DNA of 64,000 nucleotides, taken from assembly GCF_026427355.1 (NCBI RefSeq), contig NZ_CP102664.1:434001-498000 (forward strand), in the 5' to 3' direction. Positions 55,478 to 64,000 of this stretch are shown piece by piece. How positions within the stretch are numbered: the first letter of the stretch is position 1; each line of letters begins with the position of its first letter. Source of the DNA: Sphingobium sp. JS3065 (GTDB taxonomy: Bacteria; Pseudomonadota; Alphaproteobacteria; Sphingomonadales; Sphingomonadaceae). The notes beneath the pieces were generated by a model that saw only the letters and a program-made list of their open reading frames with translations, ran no database searches and was not told where the DNA came from. The translations under genes and the position numbers were made by a program.

Positions 55478-56551
55478 ATGCCAAAAATGAGAGCCGCGAT
55501 CTTCGTCGAGCCGGGCCGTATCGTCCTCGATGATAAGCCGATCCCCGACGTTGGTCCGCTCGATGCGCTCGTGCGCATCACCACGACCACGATCTGCGGA
55601 ACCGACGTGCATATCCTGAAGGGCGAATATCCCGTAGCGAAGGGACTGACCATCGGTCACGAGCCCGTCGGCATCATCGAGAAGCTCGGTTCGGCGGTCG
55701 AGGGTTACGCGGAAGGGCAGCGGGTCATTGCCGGCGCCATCTGCACTTCGGGACACAGCCACGCCGCGCTGTGCGGCTGTCATTCGCAGGATGGCCCCGG
55801 CACCCCGCACGGATGGAAACCGCTGGGGGGCTGGAAATTCGGCAACACGATCGATGGTACCCAGGCGGAATACGTGCTCGTGCCCGACGCGATGGCCAAT
55901 CTGGCGCTGGTGCCCGAAGGCCTGTCGGACGAACAGGTGCTGATGTGCCCGGATATCATGTCAACCGGACTGTCAGGTGCGGAGAGCGGTGCTATCCGGA
56001 TTGGCGATACCGTTGCCATTTTCGCCCAGGGCCCGATCGGCCTGTGCGCGACCGCAGGCGCCCGGCTCATGGGCGCGACGACCATCATCGCGGTCGATAG
56101 CGTTCCGGCCCGGATGGACATGGCGCGACGCATGGGGGCCGACCACGTGGTCGATTTCAGCCGGGGCGACCCGGTGGCCGAAATTATGCGGCTGACCGGC
56201 GGACGCGGCGTCGATGTCGCCATCGAAGCACTGGGACGGCAGGCAACCATCGAAGGGGCGATGCGGGTCTTGCGCCCGGGCGGAACGCTTTCATCGCTGG
56301 GGGTCTATTCGGAAGACCTCCATATCCCGCTCGATGCGTTTCTTGCCGGGCTGGGCGACCATACGATCCGGACCACCTTGTGCCCCGGGGGCAAGGAGCG
56401 GATGCGGCGGCTGATGGACGTGATCGCCTCTGGCAGGGTCGATACCCGTCCGCTGGTCACGCATCGTTTTGCGCTCGACGATATTGAAGCGGCCTATGAT
56501 CTGTTCGCGAACCAGCGCGACGGCGTGCTCAAAGTCGCAATCACCCCGTGA
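55478..56551 (+). CDS. Zinc-dependent alcohol dehydrogenase
   Basis: NAD(P)-linked medium-chain dehydrogenase, 357 residues. Catalytic zinc pattern CGTDVHILKG...GHEPVG; Rossmann glycine motif in VAIFAQGPIGLCATAGARLMGA; NADH-type acidic residue in VDSVPARM. The structural-zinc loop is unusual: ICTSGHSHAALCGCHSQ replaces the CxxCxxCx7C pattern. GGAGGACATC precedes the ATG. The stop overlaps a GTG of the next frame. With the CoA-transferase it suggests ethanol/acetate interconversion. Confidence 0.92.
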   Translation: MPKMRAAIFVEPGRIVLDDKPIPDVGPLDALVRITTTTICGTDVHILKGEYPVAKGLTIGHEPVGIIEKLGSAVEGYAEGQRVIAGAICTSGHSHAALCGCHSQDGPGTPHGWKPLGGWKFGNTIDGTQAEYVLVPDAMANLALVPEGLSDEQVLMCPDIMSTGLSGAESGAIRIGDTVAIFAQGPIGLCATAGARLMGATTIIAVDSVPARMDMARRMGADHVVDFSRGDPVAEIMRLTGGRGVDVAIEALGRQATIEGAMRVLRPGGTLSSLGVYSEDLHIPLDAFLAGLGDHTIRTTLCPGGKERMRRLMDVIASGRVDTRPLVTHRFALDDIEAAYDLFANQRDGVLKVAITP

Positions 56552-56577
56552 CGCCGCTGGCGCGAACAGGAACCCCC

Positions 56578-59022
56578 ATGCATGATCCCTGGCCTGGCTC
56601 GGCCGGCAGCGCACACGTCCTGTTGCCCGATGAACTGCTCGAGGCATTTGGGGTCGCGCGCGAAGCCGGCCTGAGCGATGCGGAGGCTGCGCGCCGGTTA
56701 GCGAAGGTGGGCGAGAACGCATTAAGCGAAGCTCCACCCCGCACGGCAATAGCCGTCTTGATGGCCCAGTTTCGCAGCGTCTTTACCCTGGTGCTGTTGA
56801 TTGCCGCGATCGTAGCGGGCGCCACCGGCGACCTCAGGGATGCCCTGATCATTCTTGCCGTCGTAGTGCTGAATGCCCTGCTCGGCTTCTACCAGGAGTA
56901 CCGGGCCGAACACAGTCTCCTCGCACTCCGCCGCATGTTGCCTAGGACGGCGCACGTCTGGCGTAGCGGCCAGATCCATGAAATCCCGGCCCGTGAGGTT
57001 GTTCCCGGGGACATTCTGATGGTTGAGGCAGGCGACCGGGTCGCCGCCGATGCACGGATACTGCTGGCAGCCGGGCTCCAGGTCGACGAGTCCGGGCTGA
57101 CCGGCGAATCCGCGCCCGTCGCCAAGGACGAAACGGCCTGTCTGACGGCGGAAACGCCCGTTGCGGATCGCACCAACTGCGCGTTCATGAACACCGTGGT
57201 GACGCGAGGCCGCGGCGAACTCGTGGTGACCGCAACCGGCATGGCCACGGTTATGGGGCACCTCTCGCAGTCTCTCGAGCAGGCCAGGGAAGCTCGCAGT
57301 CCGCTGCAACGGCAACTGGACGAGGCCGGACGTCGGCTCGGCATGATCGCTGTCGTGCTCGTGGCTGTGCTCTTTGCCTTCTCGATCGCCCGCGGAGAGG
57401 CCCTGGCGCACGTCGTCCTGGAATCCATCTCGTTGGCGGTTGCCGCCATTCCCGAAGGCCTCCCGGCGGTCGTGACTATAACACTGGCGCTGGGCATGCG
57501 GCGCATGGCCCGCCATCAGGCGCTGATAAAACGCCTGGCCAGCGTCGAAACCCTCGGGTGCGCGACGGTCATCTGTTCCGACAAGACGGGCACGCTGACG
57601 GTCAACGAGATGACGGTCAGGGCGTTTGCCCTCGGGGCCGACAGCTTTGCTGTCTCGGGCGAAGGCTATGCGACGCGCGGCGAGATCACGCCGATCCGCA
57701 CGGCAGATCAGGTTGGCACTTTCGAGCTGTTTCTCCAGGCCGCTGTCCTGTGCAACGACAGCCAGTTGCGCGACGGCATGGTCATCGGTGATCCGACCGA
57801 GGGCGCGCTTCTTGTGCTGGCCAGCAAGGCAGGATTGGAACCTACCGAACTCCGCAGCCAATATCCCCGGGTGGCCGAACTGCCCTTTGATTCTGCGCAC
57901 AAGTTCATGGCGACGGCTCACCGCGACGGCGGCAACATCCATATCTTCGTCAAGGGCGCGCCGGATGTGCTGCTGAGCCGCTGTAACGGCAACCTGGCGG
58001 CAGACGTCAACTGCATGGACAGCACCGAGTGCGACCTCATGTCGGAACATTACCGGCAGTTCGCCGGGCAGGGCATGCGCGGGCTGCTGCTGGCCGATGC
58101 GATCGTCCCCGAGGCCGAGTTCAGCGCCGGGCAGCTGGAGGTCGAGAATCTGAGCGGGCTGCGCGTTCTCGGCATCGTCGGGATCGTCGATCCTCCCCGG
58201 CCCGAGGCGCGCGATGCCATTGAACGGTGCCGGCGCGCCGGGATCGATGTCAAGATGATCACTGGCGATCATCCCGACACGGCCGCCGCCATCGGGCGTG
58301 ATCTGGGGCTGACCGGCGGCGTGCTCACCGGAGCGCAGCTGACCGCGCTGGCGCCCGCCGAGCTCGCTCGAACAGTGGCGCAGACCGCCGTATTCGCCAG
58401 AGTTGCGCCCGAACACAAAGTGCGGATTGTCGAGGCGCTCCAGGCCCAGGGTCACATAGTCGCCATGACGGGGGACGGGGTCAATGACGCGCCAGCTCTG
58501 AAGTGCGCCGACATCGGCGTCGCAATGGGACGCAAAGGGTCAGACGTTGCCAAGGAGGCAGCCGCGATGATCCTGACCGACGACAATTTCGCCACGATTG
58601 TCAGGGCTGTTCGCGAGGGCCGGGCGCTCTACGACAACATCATCAAGTTCGTTCGTTTCCAGCTGTCGACAACGATCGGCGCGATCATGACGGTGTTCCT
58701 CGCCCCTTTGCTCGGGCTACCCGATCCCTTGACGCCGGTGCAGATCCTCTGGGTGGCGATGATCATGGACGGCCCGCCAGCTGTCGCCCTTGCGCTGGAT
58801 TCGCCGCGACCAGGCCTGATGAGCGAACCGCCGAGGAAAGCCGATGAGCATGTCGCTGCGCCGACTGGCAAGGCTCATGGTCTATGGCAGCATCATGACG
58901 ATCGGAACGCTTGGAATGCTGTCCTACGGCATGCAGGAGGTTTCGCGCGGCTATGGCCTGACCCTAGCCTTCACGACATTCGTTCTTTTCCAGGTATTCA
59001 ATGTGTTCAACGCCCGCGTTGA
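56578..59022 (+). pseudogene. Ca2+-type cation P-ATPase, main part, frameshifted near the C-terminus
   Basis: P2-type cation ATPase. N-terminal domain LPDELLEAFGVAREAGLSDAEAARRL, TGESAPVAKD, PEGLPAVVTITLALGMRRMARHQALIKRLASVETLG, DKTGTLTVNEMTV, KGAPDVLLSRC, TGDGVNDAPALK and FVRFQLSTTIGAI are all present. After PPRKADEHV (codon ending 58854) the frame shifts and 55 unrelated residues follow to 59022, while the true continuation is in the next frame (58844-59251). The ATG at 56578 has AGGA upstream; a GTG at 56548 overlaps the dehydrogenase stop. Confidence 0.85.
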
Positions 59023-59251
59023 ACAGGGCACCACTTTCAATCGCCGGTTCTTCGACAACCGGCTGCTGTGGTCATCGCTGGGCGGCGTGCTGATCCTGCA
59101 GGCGCTGGCCATATATTGGCGACCCGCCTCGCAGATCTTCGGCACCGTTGCTTTGACCTGGCAGGACCTGGCTCTGGCGGTCGCAGTAGCCTCGTCCATT
59201 CTGTTCCTGGACGAAGGGCGCAAGCTGGTTGTCAGGCTTTGCCGCCGCTGA
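58844..59251 (+). pseudogene. C-terminal membrane part of the cation P-ATPase
   Basis: Reads SLRRLARLMVYGSIMTIGTLGMLSYGMQ..., then FTTFVLFQVFNVFNARVEQGTTFN and LWSSLGGVLILQALAIYW, the cation_ATPase_C segment with the final membrane helices. It fits directly after EPPRKADEHV of the preceding frame. An ATG at 58844 could start it separately, but a one-base deletion (or sequence error) in 58849-58857 is the simpler view. Confidence 0.82.
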
Positions 59252-59297
59252 CCAGTTCGTTCCTCGCTTGTCCGGGGTGAGCGGTCAGCCTCATTGC

Positions 59298-60380
59298 TTA
59301 TGCATCGGGGCGCAAACGCGCGAGCAGCAACATCTGTCCCAGATTTTCCAGTGTCACCAGTCCGACCAAGTGACCGCGTTGGTCCGCGACAGCGACCGCC
59401 GGGAGATTCTCTTCGTCCATGACCCGCAGTGCGTCTTCCAGTTCTGCTCGGTCGGAAACGGTCGGGACATCGGTGCGCATGACATCTGCGACCGAAGCGT
59501 CCGCTCCAAGATCGTGAACCGCGCGCAAGAGCCGGTCGCGTGTCAGCAGGCCGATCATCTTGCCCACGCCATCGACGATCGGAATGTCATGCTGCGTCGA
59601 GTGGATCAGGAGCGATACTGCGTCTGCGACGCGGCTCGTTACCGGCAATGTCGAGAACTGGGTGATCATCCCATCCGACACTTTCAATCGCCGGGCCAGC
59701 TGGTGGAGCTGCGTATTGTTGTTTTCGGCGGTGGCTCCGAGGAAGATGAATAAGGCAACCAGCATCAGCAAGGGGTGGCCGGCGATGAAGCCCAACACGC
59801 CAAAGCCGATTGCCAGGACATGGCCGATCCGCGTCGCCAGCGCTGTCGCCGCCGCGCGGTCCATCCGGTAGGAAAGCAGCGCCCGCAATGCCCGTCCACC
59901 ATCCATCGGAAACGCGGGCACAAGGTTGAACACGGCCAGTGCGATGTTCGCGATGGCCAGTTGAGATAAAATGGGGATGTCCTTTGCGGACCGGGTGACA
60001 TCCTGCAGGATCGTTTGCGATCCCAGCACCATGAACAGCGCAGCAGCAATCACAAAGTTTACGCATGGACCAGCAAGCGCCACCGCCAGTTCTTGGGCAG
60101 GTTTTTCCGGAATGCTCTTCATTCGAGCGACTCCGCCGATTGGCAGCAGGACCACGTCGAGCGTCTGCGATCCATAACGCCGGGCGGTCAGGATGTGGCC
60201 GAACTCATGAAGGACGACACATGCGAACAGCAACAGGATGTAGACCAGGCCATTGGTCATGGCTGGCCTTCCGCCTTCATTCCAGAAAACGACCCCGATC
60301 CAGATGAGGAAGAGTACGAATGTCAGGTGGATCCGGATGTGGATTCCGCTGATCTTACCAATAGAAAAGGACCAGCCCAT
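59298..60380 (-). CDS. Site-2 protease (M50) with CBS domains
   Basis: Intramembrane zinc metalloprotease of 360 residues. HEFGH in VVLHEFGHILTARRYG is the zinc site, and NLVPAFPMDGGRALRALLSY supplies the third ligand (PMDGGR). Several TM helices precede a tandem CBS pair (VADAVSLLIHSTQHDIPIVDG; DRAELEDALRVMDEENLPAVAVADQRGHLVGLVTLENLG), which likely senses adenine nucleotides. Substrate unknown. Confidence 0.93.
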   Translation of the reverse strand: MGWSFSIGKISGIHIRIHLTFVLFLIWIGVVFWNEGGRPAMTNGLVYILLLFACVVLHEFGHILTARRYGSQTLDVVLLPIGGVARMKSIPEKPAQELAVALAGPCVNFVIAAALFMVLGSQTILQDVTRSAKDIPILSQLAIANIALAVFNLVPAFPMDGGRALRALLSYRMDRAAATALATRIGHVLAIGFGVLGFIAGHPLLMLVALFIFLGATAENNNTQLHQLARRLKVSDGMITQFSTLPVTSRVADAVSLLIHSTQHDIPIVDGVGKMIGLLTRDRLLRAVHDLGADASVADVMRTDVPTVSDRAELEDALRVMDEENLPAVAVADQRGHLVGLVTLENLGQMLLLARLRPDA

Positions 60381-60535
60381 CGATTCTCCGTATGATCTCT
60401 TTAACTCTTAGCGTGCCGTAATGGGCGCACATTAGGTGAATGTTTCAATAGCAGCAGGCAGACTGGTGTCACCAAGCACTTGGTCGGAGGCCCGGCCGTC
60501 CAACCGACGTCCAAGCCTCCGTCGCCAGGTCGGCG

Positions 60536-61117
60536 TTAAATGAGGCCAGCAGTCCACCCCGCCGTCTGCGCGATCACCCACAGGCCGATTACCAGGAACA
60601 GGACCGCAGCGATCATCCGGACAATGTTGAGCGGCACGTACTTGAGCAGTTCGTGACCGACGAACACGGCCGGCACATTGGCGATCATCATGCCAAGCGT
60701 CGTGCCCATCGTCACCGGCAGGACATCGTGGAAACGCGCACCCAACGCCACGGTCGCGATCTGGGTCTTGTCACCCATTTCGACGAGGAAAAAGGCGATC
60801 AGGGTCGTGATGAAAGCACCAAAGCGCGCTGGCTTGTGCTCGTCATCGTCCAGCTTGTCGGGGATCAGCGTCCAGGCAGCCATTACAATGAACGAGGCGG
60901 CGATGGCGTAGCGGAACCACTGGCCATCAAGGATCGAGGCAACTTGCGAGCCCACCAGGGCTGCAAGAAAATGGTTTGCAATCGTGGCAACGAAAATCCC
61001 GGCCACGATCGGCAAGGGCCGCTGAAAGCGGGTAGCCAGCACGATGGCGAGCAACTGGGTCTTGTCGCCGATTTCGGCGAGGGCGACCACGGCGGTAGAG
61101 GTCAGAAGGGCTTCCAT
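60536..61117 (-). CDS. GDT1/TMEM165 family Mn/Ca transporter
   Basis: 193-residue membrane protein with two UPF0016 repeats, each with the metal motif: AEIGDKTQLLAIVLATRF and VEMGDKTQIATVALGARF. Relatives export Mn2+ (MneA of Vibrio) or exchange cations for protons. The ATG at 61117 begins the first motif-bearing helix; the open frame upstream is the riboswitch. Control by the Mn riboswitch supports Mn2+ export. Confidence 0.92.
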   Translation of the reverse strand: MEALLTSTAVVALAEIGDKTQLLAIVLATRFQRPLPIVAGIFVATIANHFLAALVGSQVASILDGQWFRYAIAASFIVMAAWTLIPDKLDDDEHKPARFGAFITTLIAFFLVEMGDKTQIATVALGARFHDVLPVTMGTTLGMMIANVPAVFVGHELLKYVPLNIVRMIAAVLFLVIGLWVIAQTAGWTAGLI

Positions 61118-61177
61118 GGACAGTCTCTGGGTCGGGCGGCGTTTCAGATCCAACGGACACCGATCTCGCCGCCCAAC

Positions 61178-61305
61178 CCTGAGCGGAGATTCGGTGCCAT
61201 TGGTCTCGCCCAAGCGGTGTTCCGCTTCCTTCGCACCACGGCCTCTCGACCGAGTATGTTGACACGAAGGCTCGCCCTGGCAGGCGACTGGCTACTCCCC
61301 AGATG
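61178..61305 (-). ncRNA. yybP-ykoY manganese riboswitch
   Basis: On the minus strand the leader contains GGGGAGTAGCC (near 61300), the hallmark CGTGTCAACATACTCGG (near 61260) and the closing segment ACCGCTTGGGCGAGACC (near 61210), in the order expected for the yybP-ykoY aptamer. It ends about 60 nt before the GDT1 start. Mn2+ binding turns on efflux genes of this class. Confidence 0.82.
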
Positions 61306-61348
61306 ACGCTGGTTCCCTAGACGATGGACGTGCGCCTGGCAAGATCAG

Positions 61349-61615
61349 CTAGAGATACTTGGCGAGTTCCGTCAGCTTGCCGAGTTTTTCGCGCGTCTCT
61401 GGCGACAGTGGACCGATCGCTTCTTCAAGATGATGCTCGATATGGTCGGCCACCAGGACCTTCTTCGCCTTGTCGAGCGCGCTTACCACAGCCTGAAGCT
61501 GCTGGGCAGTTTCCAGTGCATCGCGGTTGTCCTCGATCATTCGGACAATCGTCGCAAGATGCCCGTGCGCGCGTTTCAACCGATTGATCAGGTCTTTGTT
61601 AAAGGCGTGGCTCAT
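61349..61615 (-). CDS. CsoR/RcnR-family metal-responsive repressor lacking the usual Cys
   Basis: 88-residue all-helical repressor: MSHAFNKDLINRLKRAHGHLATIVRMIEDNRDALETAQQLQAVVSALDKAKKVLVADHIEHHLEEAI. His3, His17 and the DHIEHHLEE helix are kept, but the Cys that most CsoR/RcnR/FrmR proteins have before QQL is replaced (no Cys in the protein). This points to a His/Asn-only site, perhaps Ni/Co/Zn. It starts 13 bp after the rcnA stop and should bind the dyad at 62511-62529. Confidence 0.88.
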   Translation of the reverse strand: MSHAFNKDLINRLKRAHGHLATIVRMIEDNRDALETAQQLQAVVSALDKAKKVLVADHIEHHLEEAIGPLSPETREKLGKLTELAKYL

Positions 61616-61628
61616 CGTTGCTTCCTGA

Positions 61629-62501
61629 TCATGTGGCGGCGAGATGCATCCAGCCACTGAGTCCGACATAGGCGCCGACTGCCAGGATGATAATGCCTGA
61701 CACGTAAGGGGCCCTGCGCACGATCTCGCCAAAGCCTGACCAGCGCTGCGCCATGTGCTTGACACTGAGCGCTGCCAGCACACCCGATGCCACCATGGTC
61801 AGGGCAAGGCCGACGCTGAAACTGACCACCAGGACCGCGCCCAAGGCGACCTTCTGCAACTGCAGGCACAGCATCAGCACGGTGATTGCGCCGGGACACG
61901 GAATAAGCCCGCCCGTCAGCCCGAACAGGGCGATCTGGCCTGTCGTCACCTCGCGATTGGCAAAGCGGCGGCGGATGTCCTCGGCGTGTTCCATTTCGTG
62001 GGCATCGACGTAGCCGCCGGTTGCCAGTTCGATGGCATGGACTTCCTCGTCGGTCGGTTCATGATCATGGGCGTGATCATGGCCATGATGGTGATGGCCA
62101 TGGTCATGGTCATGATGATGGCCATCGTGCTCATGGTGGAAGTGGCTGGCCGCTTGTTGTTCGCGGCGCGTGCGCCATAGCATCCAGATGGCAAGGCCGA
62201 TGATGATCAGGCCCGACACCAGCTGAAAATAGGGCTCGGTATCTTCGGCGCGCAGACCGCCGAATACCCACATGCCAACCAGCGCGACCAGCCACACGAC
62301 GGCCGTATGCGACAATGTCGCGGCCAGTCCCAGCAGGACCGCCTGCCTGACCGTACCCCGCACGGCGATGATGAAGGCAGCCATCATAGTCTTGGAGTGG
62401 CCGGGCTCGAGCCCGTGCAGTGCACCCAAAAGGATGGCGCTGGGGATGAACAGCCACGCGTGAGCGCCGCCCTGCTGCAGGAGGTAGGTGAAGTCGGTCA
62501 T
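61629..62501 (-). CDS. rcnA: RcnA-type nickel/cobalt exporter
   Basis: 290-residue NiCoT/RcnA membrane exporter. N-terminal motif GALHGLEPGHSKTMMAAFI, a long His/Asp-rich cytoplasmic loop (HFHHEHDGHHHDHDHGHHHHG), and GLTGGLIPCPGAITVLMLCLQ, the second family motif. The ATG at 62501 begins the domain. It is the first gene of a pair with the CsoR-family repressor. Confidence 0.92.
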   Translation of the reverse strand: MTDFTYLLQQGGAHAWLFIPSAILLGALHGLEPGHSKTMMAAFIIAVRGTVRQAVLLGLAATLSHTAVVWLVALVGMWVFGGLRAEDTEPYFQLVSGLIIIGLAIWMLWRTRREQQAASHFHHEHDGHHHDHDHGHHHHGHDHAHDHEPTDEEVHAIELATGGYVDAHEMEHAEDIRRRFANREVTTGQIALFGLTGGLIPCPGAITVLMLCLQLQKVALGAVLVVSFSVGLALTMVASGVLAALSVKHMAQRWSGFGEIVRRAPYVSGIIILAVGAYVGLSGWMHLAAT

Positions 62502-62510
62502 AAGCTTCTG

Positions 62511-62529
62511 TATCCCCCTGGGGAGGATA
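62511..62529 (-). promoter_or_regulatory. CsoR/RcnR-type G-tract operator
   Basis: TATCCCCCTGGGGAGGATA is a near-perfect dyad with C4-5/G4 runs flanked by AT, the form bound by CsoR/RcnR/FrmR repressors. It lies 10 bp upstream of the rcnA ATG, where binding would block transcription. Confidence 0.75.
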
Positions 62530-62632
62530 TGGCAACGGCAGAACAATGGTGCTATTGGCAGTAATTATGTGCGGTATAGGACGGGGTATGATGCTGACGG
62601 CGGCGTGGCTAAGCGCCTAGGAAGGAAGCACG

Positions 62633-63829
62633 GTGGCATCGTTTAAGAACGCAAATTTGCCGAAGATTTCCCGAACTGTCTGGACACTCGGCTTGGTCAG
62701 CATGTTCATGGACATCTCGTCGGAGATCGTCCACGCGCTGCTGCCCTTGTTCCTGACGGTGACCTTGGGCACCAGTGTGGCGCTGGTTGGTGTGATTGAT
62801 GGCATCGCAGAGGCGACGGCCTCTATCTCCAAGATGTTCTCAGGTTATCTGTCCGATCGAATTGGGCGTCGAAAGCCGATGATCCTTTTGGGTTACGGCC
62901 TTGGTGCGCTGTCCAAGCCGTTGTTCGCGCTTGCCGCCGGGCCCATGCCCGTACTTGGAGCCCGGTTCATCGATCGGATCGGCAAGGGACTGCGCGGTGC
63001 GCCTCGTGACGCGTTGGTTGCTGATGTCACTCCGCTCGAAATTCGGGGCAGGGCTTACGGCCTACGGCAAGCCCTGGATACCGTTGGAGCATTCGCCGGC
63101 CCACTTGCTGCAATTGGCCTGATGGCCATCTTTTCCGACAACATGCGAGCTGTCTTCTGGGTCGCGGTTTTTCCGGGTCTTATTGCCGTGCTTCTGGTCA
63201 TCTTCGGTATCGAGGGCCGACGCAGCGAATTGCCGAATGTCAAAGTGCATGTGCCTTTGCGAATAGGGGATCTGAGAAATCTGGATCGCGGGTTCTGGGC
63301 GGTAGTCGGCATCGGCGTGATGTTCACAATGGCCCGATTCAGCGAAGCATTCCTCATTCTGAAGGCCAATAATGATGGCTTGCCGCTGGCGCTGGCACCG
63401 CTCGTCCTGGTCGTCATGAACCTCGTTTATTCGCTCGGCGCCTATCCCGCCGGAGCCTTGGCCGACAATGGGGGGACGCAACGGCCTTTGCTCTGCGGCC
63501 TAGCCTGCCTTGTCGTCGCAGATATATTTCTGGCATCGCGGCTGGGGCTTGTCGGTACCTTTGCCGGGATCGCGCTGTGGGGCGGGCACATGGCACTGAC
63601 TCAAGGTTTGTTGGCCCAGCTTGTCGCCGAGCGTGCGCCGGAGGCGTTGCGAGGATCGGCTTTTGGCATATTCAATCTTGCAACCGGTATCACGATGCTG
63701 GCCGCCAGTGTGCTCGCGGGAGTGTTGTGGGATTATGCCGGACCGTCGGCAACATTTATCGCGGGTGGCGGGTTTGCAGGAATCGCTGCTTTACTGATCC
63801 TATTCCGACGAATGGCGTCGAGGAAGTAA
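62633..63829 (+). CDS. MFS transporter
   Basis: 398-residue, 12-TM major facilitator. The A-type motif reads GYLSDRIGRRKPMILLGYGLGALSKPLFA, and RFIDRIGKGLRGAPRDALVADVTP is typical of a bacterial subgroup annotated as general MFS exporters. The GTG at 62633 has AGGAAGG 7 nt upstream. It is divergent from rcnA, and the CsoR-type dyad lies in the shared region, so joint control is possible. Substrate unknown. Confidence 0.9.
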   Translation: MASFKNANLPKISRTVWTLGLVSMFMDISSEIVHALLPLFLTVTLGTSVALVGVIDGIAEATASISKMFSGYLSDRIGRRKPMILLGYGLGALSKPLFALAAGPMPVLGARFIDRIGKGLRGAPRDALVADVTPLEIRGRAYGLRQALDTVGAFAGPLAAIGLMAIFSDNMRAVFWVAVFPGLIAVLLVIFGIEGRRSELPNVKVHVPLRIGDLRNLDRGFWAVVGIGVMFTMARFSEAFLILKANNDGLPLALAPLVLVVMNLVYSLGAYPAGALADNGGTQRPLLCGLACLVVADIFLASRLGLVGTFAGIALWGGHMALTQGLLAQLVAERAPEALRGSAFGIFNLATGITMLAASVLAGVLWDYAGPSATFIAGGGFAGIAALLILFRRMASRK

Positions 63830-64000
63830 ACAGTTGCCGGGAGGCACCAATTCAGAAGCAAGGCGAGCGATATGGGACCATGATGCCCTATTTAGCCTTG
63901 GCCTTGCCCTGCAGATTGTTCTGAATGCGCATGATTCTGGCAACCCGCTCCAGATCATTCGTTTGTGATGTAGTTCGAAGTCATTACCAGGAGAAATGCC
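63830..64000. other. Right end without a called gene
   Basis: No frame with a convincing start and ribosome site is seen. A leftward frame ending NNLQGKAKAK (stop near 63890) is closed upstream by a TGA, so it is not called. Confidence 0.4.

Noticed and set aside
55241..55810. N-terminal extension of the two-TM membrane protein (frame open to 55810)
   Set aside because: It would overlap the start of the divergent dehydrogenase, and the ribosome site supports the ATG at 55240.
56722..58455. 577-codon frame antisense to the cation P-ATPase
   Set aside because: Mirror frame; all P-ATPase motifs are on the + strand.
62041..62140. Short repeated CATGATGGTCATGG-like units that could suggest a repeat array
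   Set aside because: They are the His/Asp codons of the RcnA cytoplasmic loop, without spacers of constant length; not CRISPR.

Overview
The window is a high-GC, densely coded stretch that looks like a metal-resistance and stress island of an alphaproteobacterium, most likely a sphingomonad (Novosphingobium/Sphingobium/Erythrobacter type). I infer this from the copper operon layout (cusF/A/B/C, cueR, DUF2933, copA), the czc operon, the TonB receptor and the TorF-type porin. No rRNA, tRNA or core housekeeping block is seen. Together with an AlpA-like regulator at the left edge and three insertion-sequence traces, this suggests a plasmid or genomic island.

Layout. 1-410: AlpA-like regulator next to a perfect inverted repeat. 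488-9967: eight-gene leftward copper operon (copA, DUF2933, cueR, small Cys/Met protein, cusC, cusB, cusA, cusF), most genes overlapping by 4 bp, behind a CueR-type operator. 10070-16685: leftward four-gene ABC/tripartite exporter (NodT, HlyD, RbbA-like fusion, ABC-2 permease). 16919-23401: beta-CASP metallo-beta-lactamase RNase, thymidine/AMP phosphorylase, an APC-motif P1B ATPase and a PRPP synthetase. 23467-28193: DUF302, SHOCT and Met-rich proteins, a PbrR/CadR-like MerR regulator, an FTR1/cytochrome c (PbrT-like) protein and a CDF-like transporter. 28222-29493: HTH-ImmA/IrrE protein. 29648-32876: porin gene split by an IS66 element. 33177-35765: universal stress protein, IS3 remnant, frameshifted CDF paralogue, DUF3703, SRPBCC. 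36016-46589: czc operon (small protein, czcC split by an IS256 element, czcB, czcA, zinc-ribbon protein, zntA/cadA-type ATPase, czcD). 46908-60380: universal stress proteins, CoA-transferase, DksA-like protein, ferritin-like protein, TonB siderophore receptor, alcohol dehydrogenase, a frameshifted Ca-type P-ATPase and a site-2 protease. 60536-63829: Mn riboswitch with GDT1 family transporter, rcnA/CsoR-family pair with a G-tract operator, and an MFS transporter.

How it works together. Four promoters with MerR-type 19-bp spacers and closely related operators (16655-16685, 20175-20205, 24657-24687, 25322-25352) tie the ABC exporter, the APC-motif ATPase, the Met-rich/SHOCT/DUF302 operon and the FTR1 gene to the one PbrR/CadR-like regulator at 24861-25283. 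In at least two of them the start codon lies exactly 7 nt past the -10 hexamer, which predicts leaderless mRNAs. Copper is handled by the CueR operon, Zn/Cd/Co by czc (outer-membrane component now interrupted by an IS), Ni/Co by rcnA and Mn by the riboswitch-controlled GDT1 protein. The RNase-phosphorylase-PRPP synthetase set could form an RNA/nucleotide recycling route under stress. All function calls come from reading the sequence; no searches were run.
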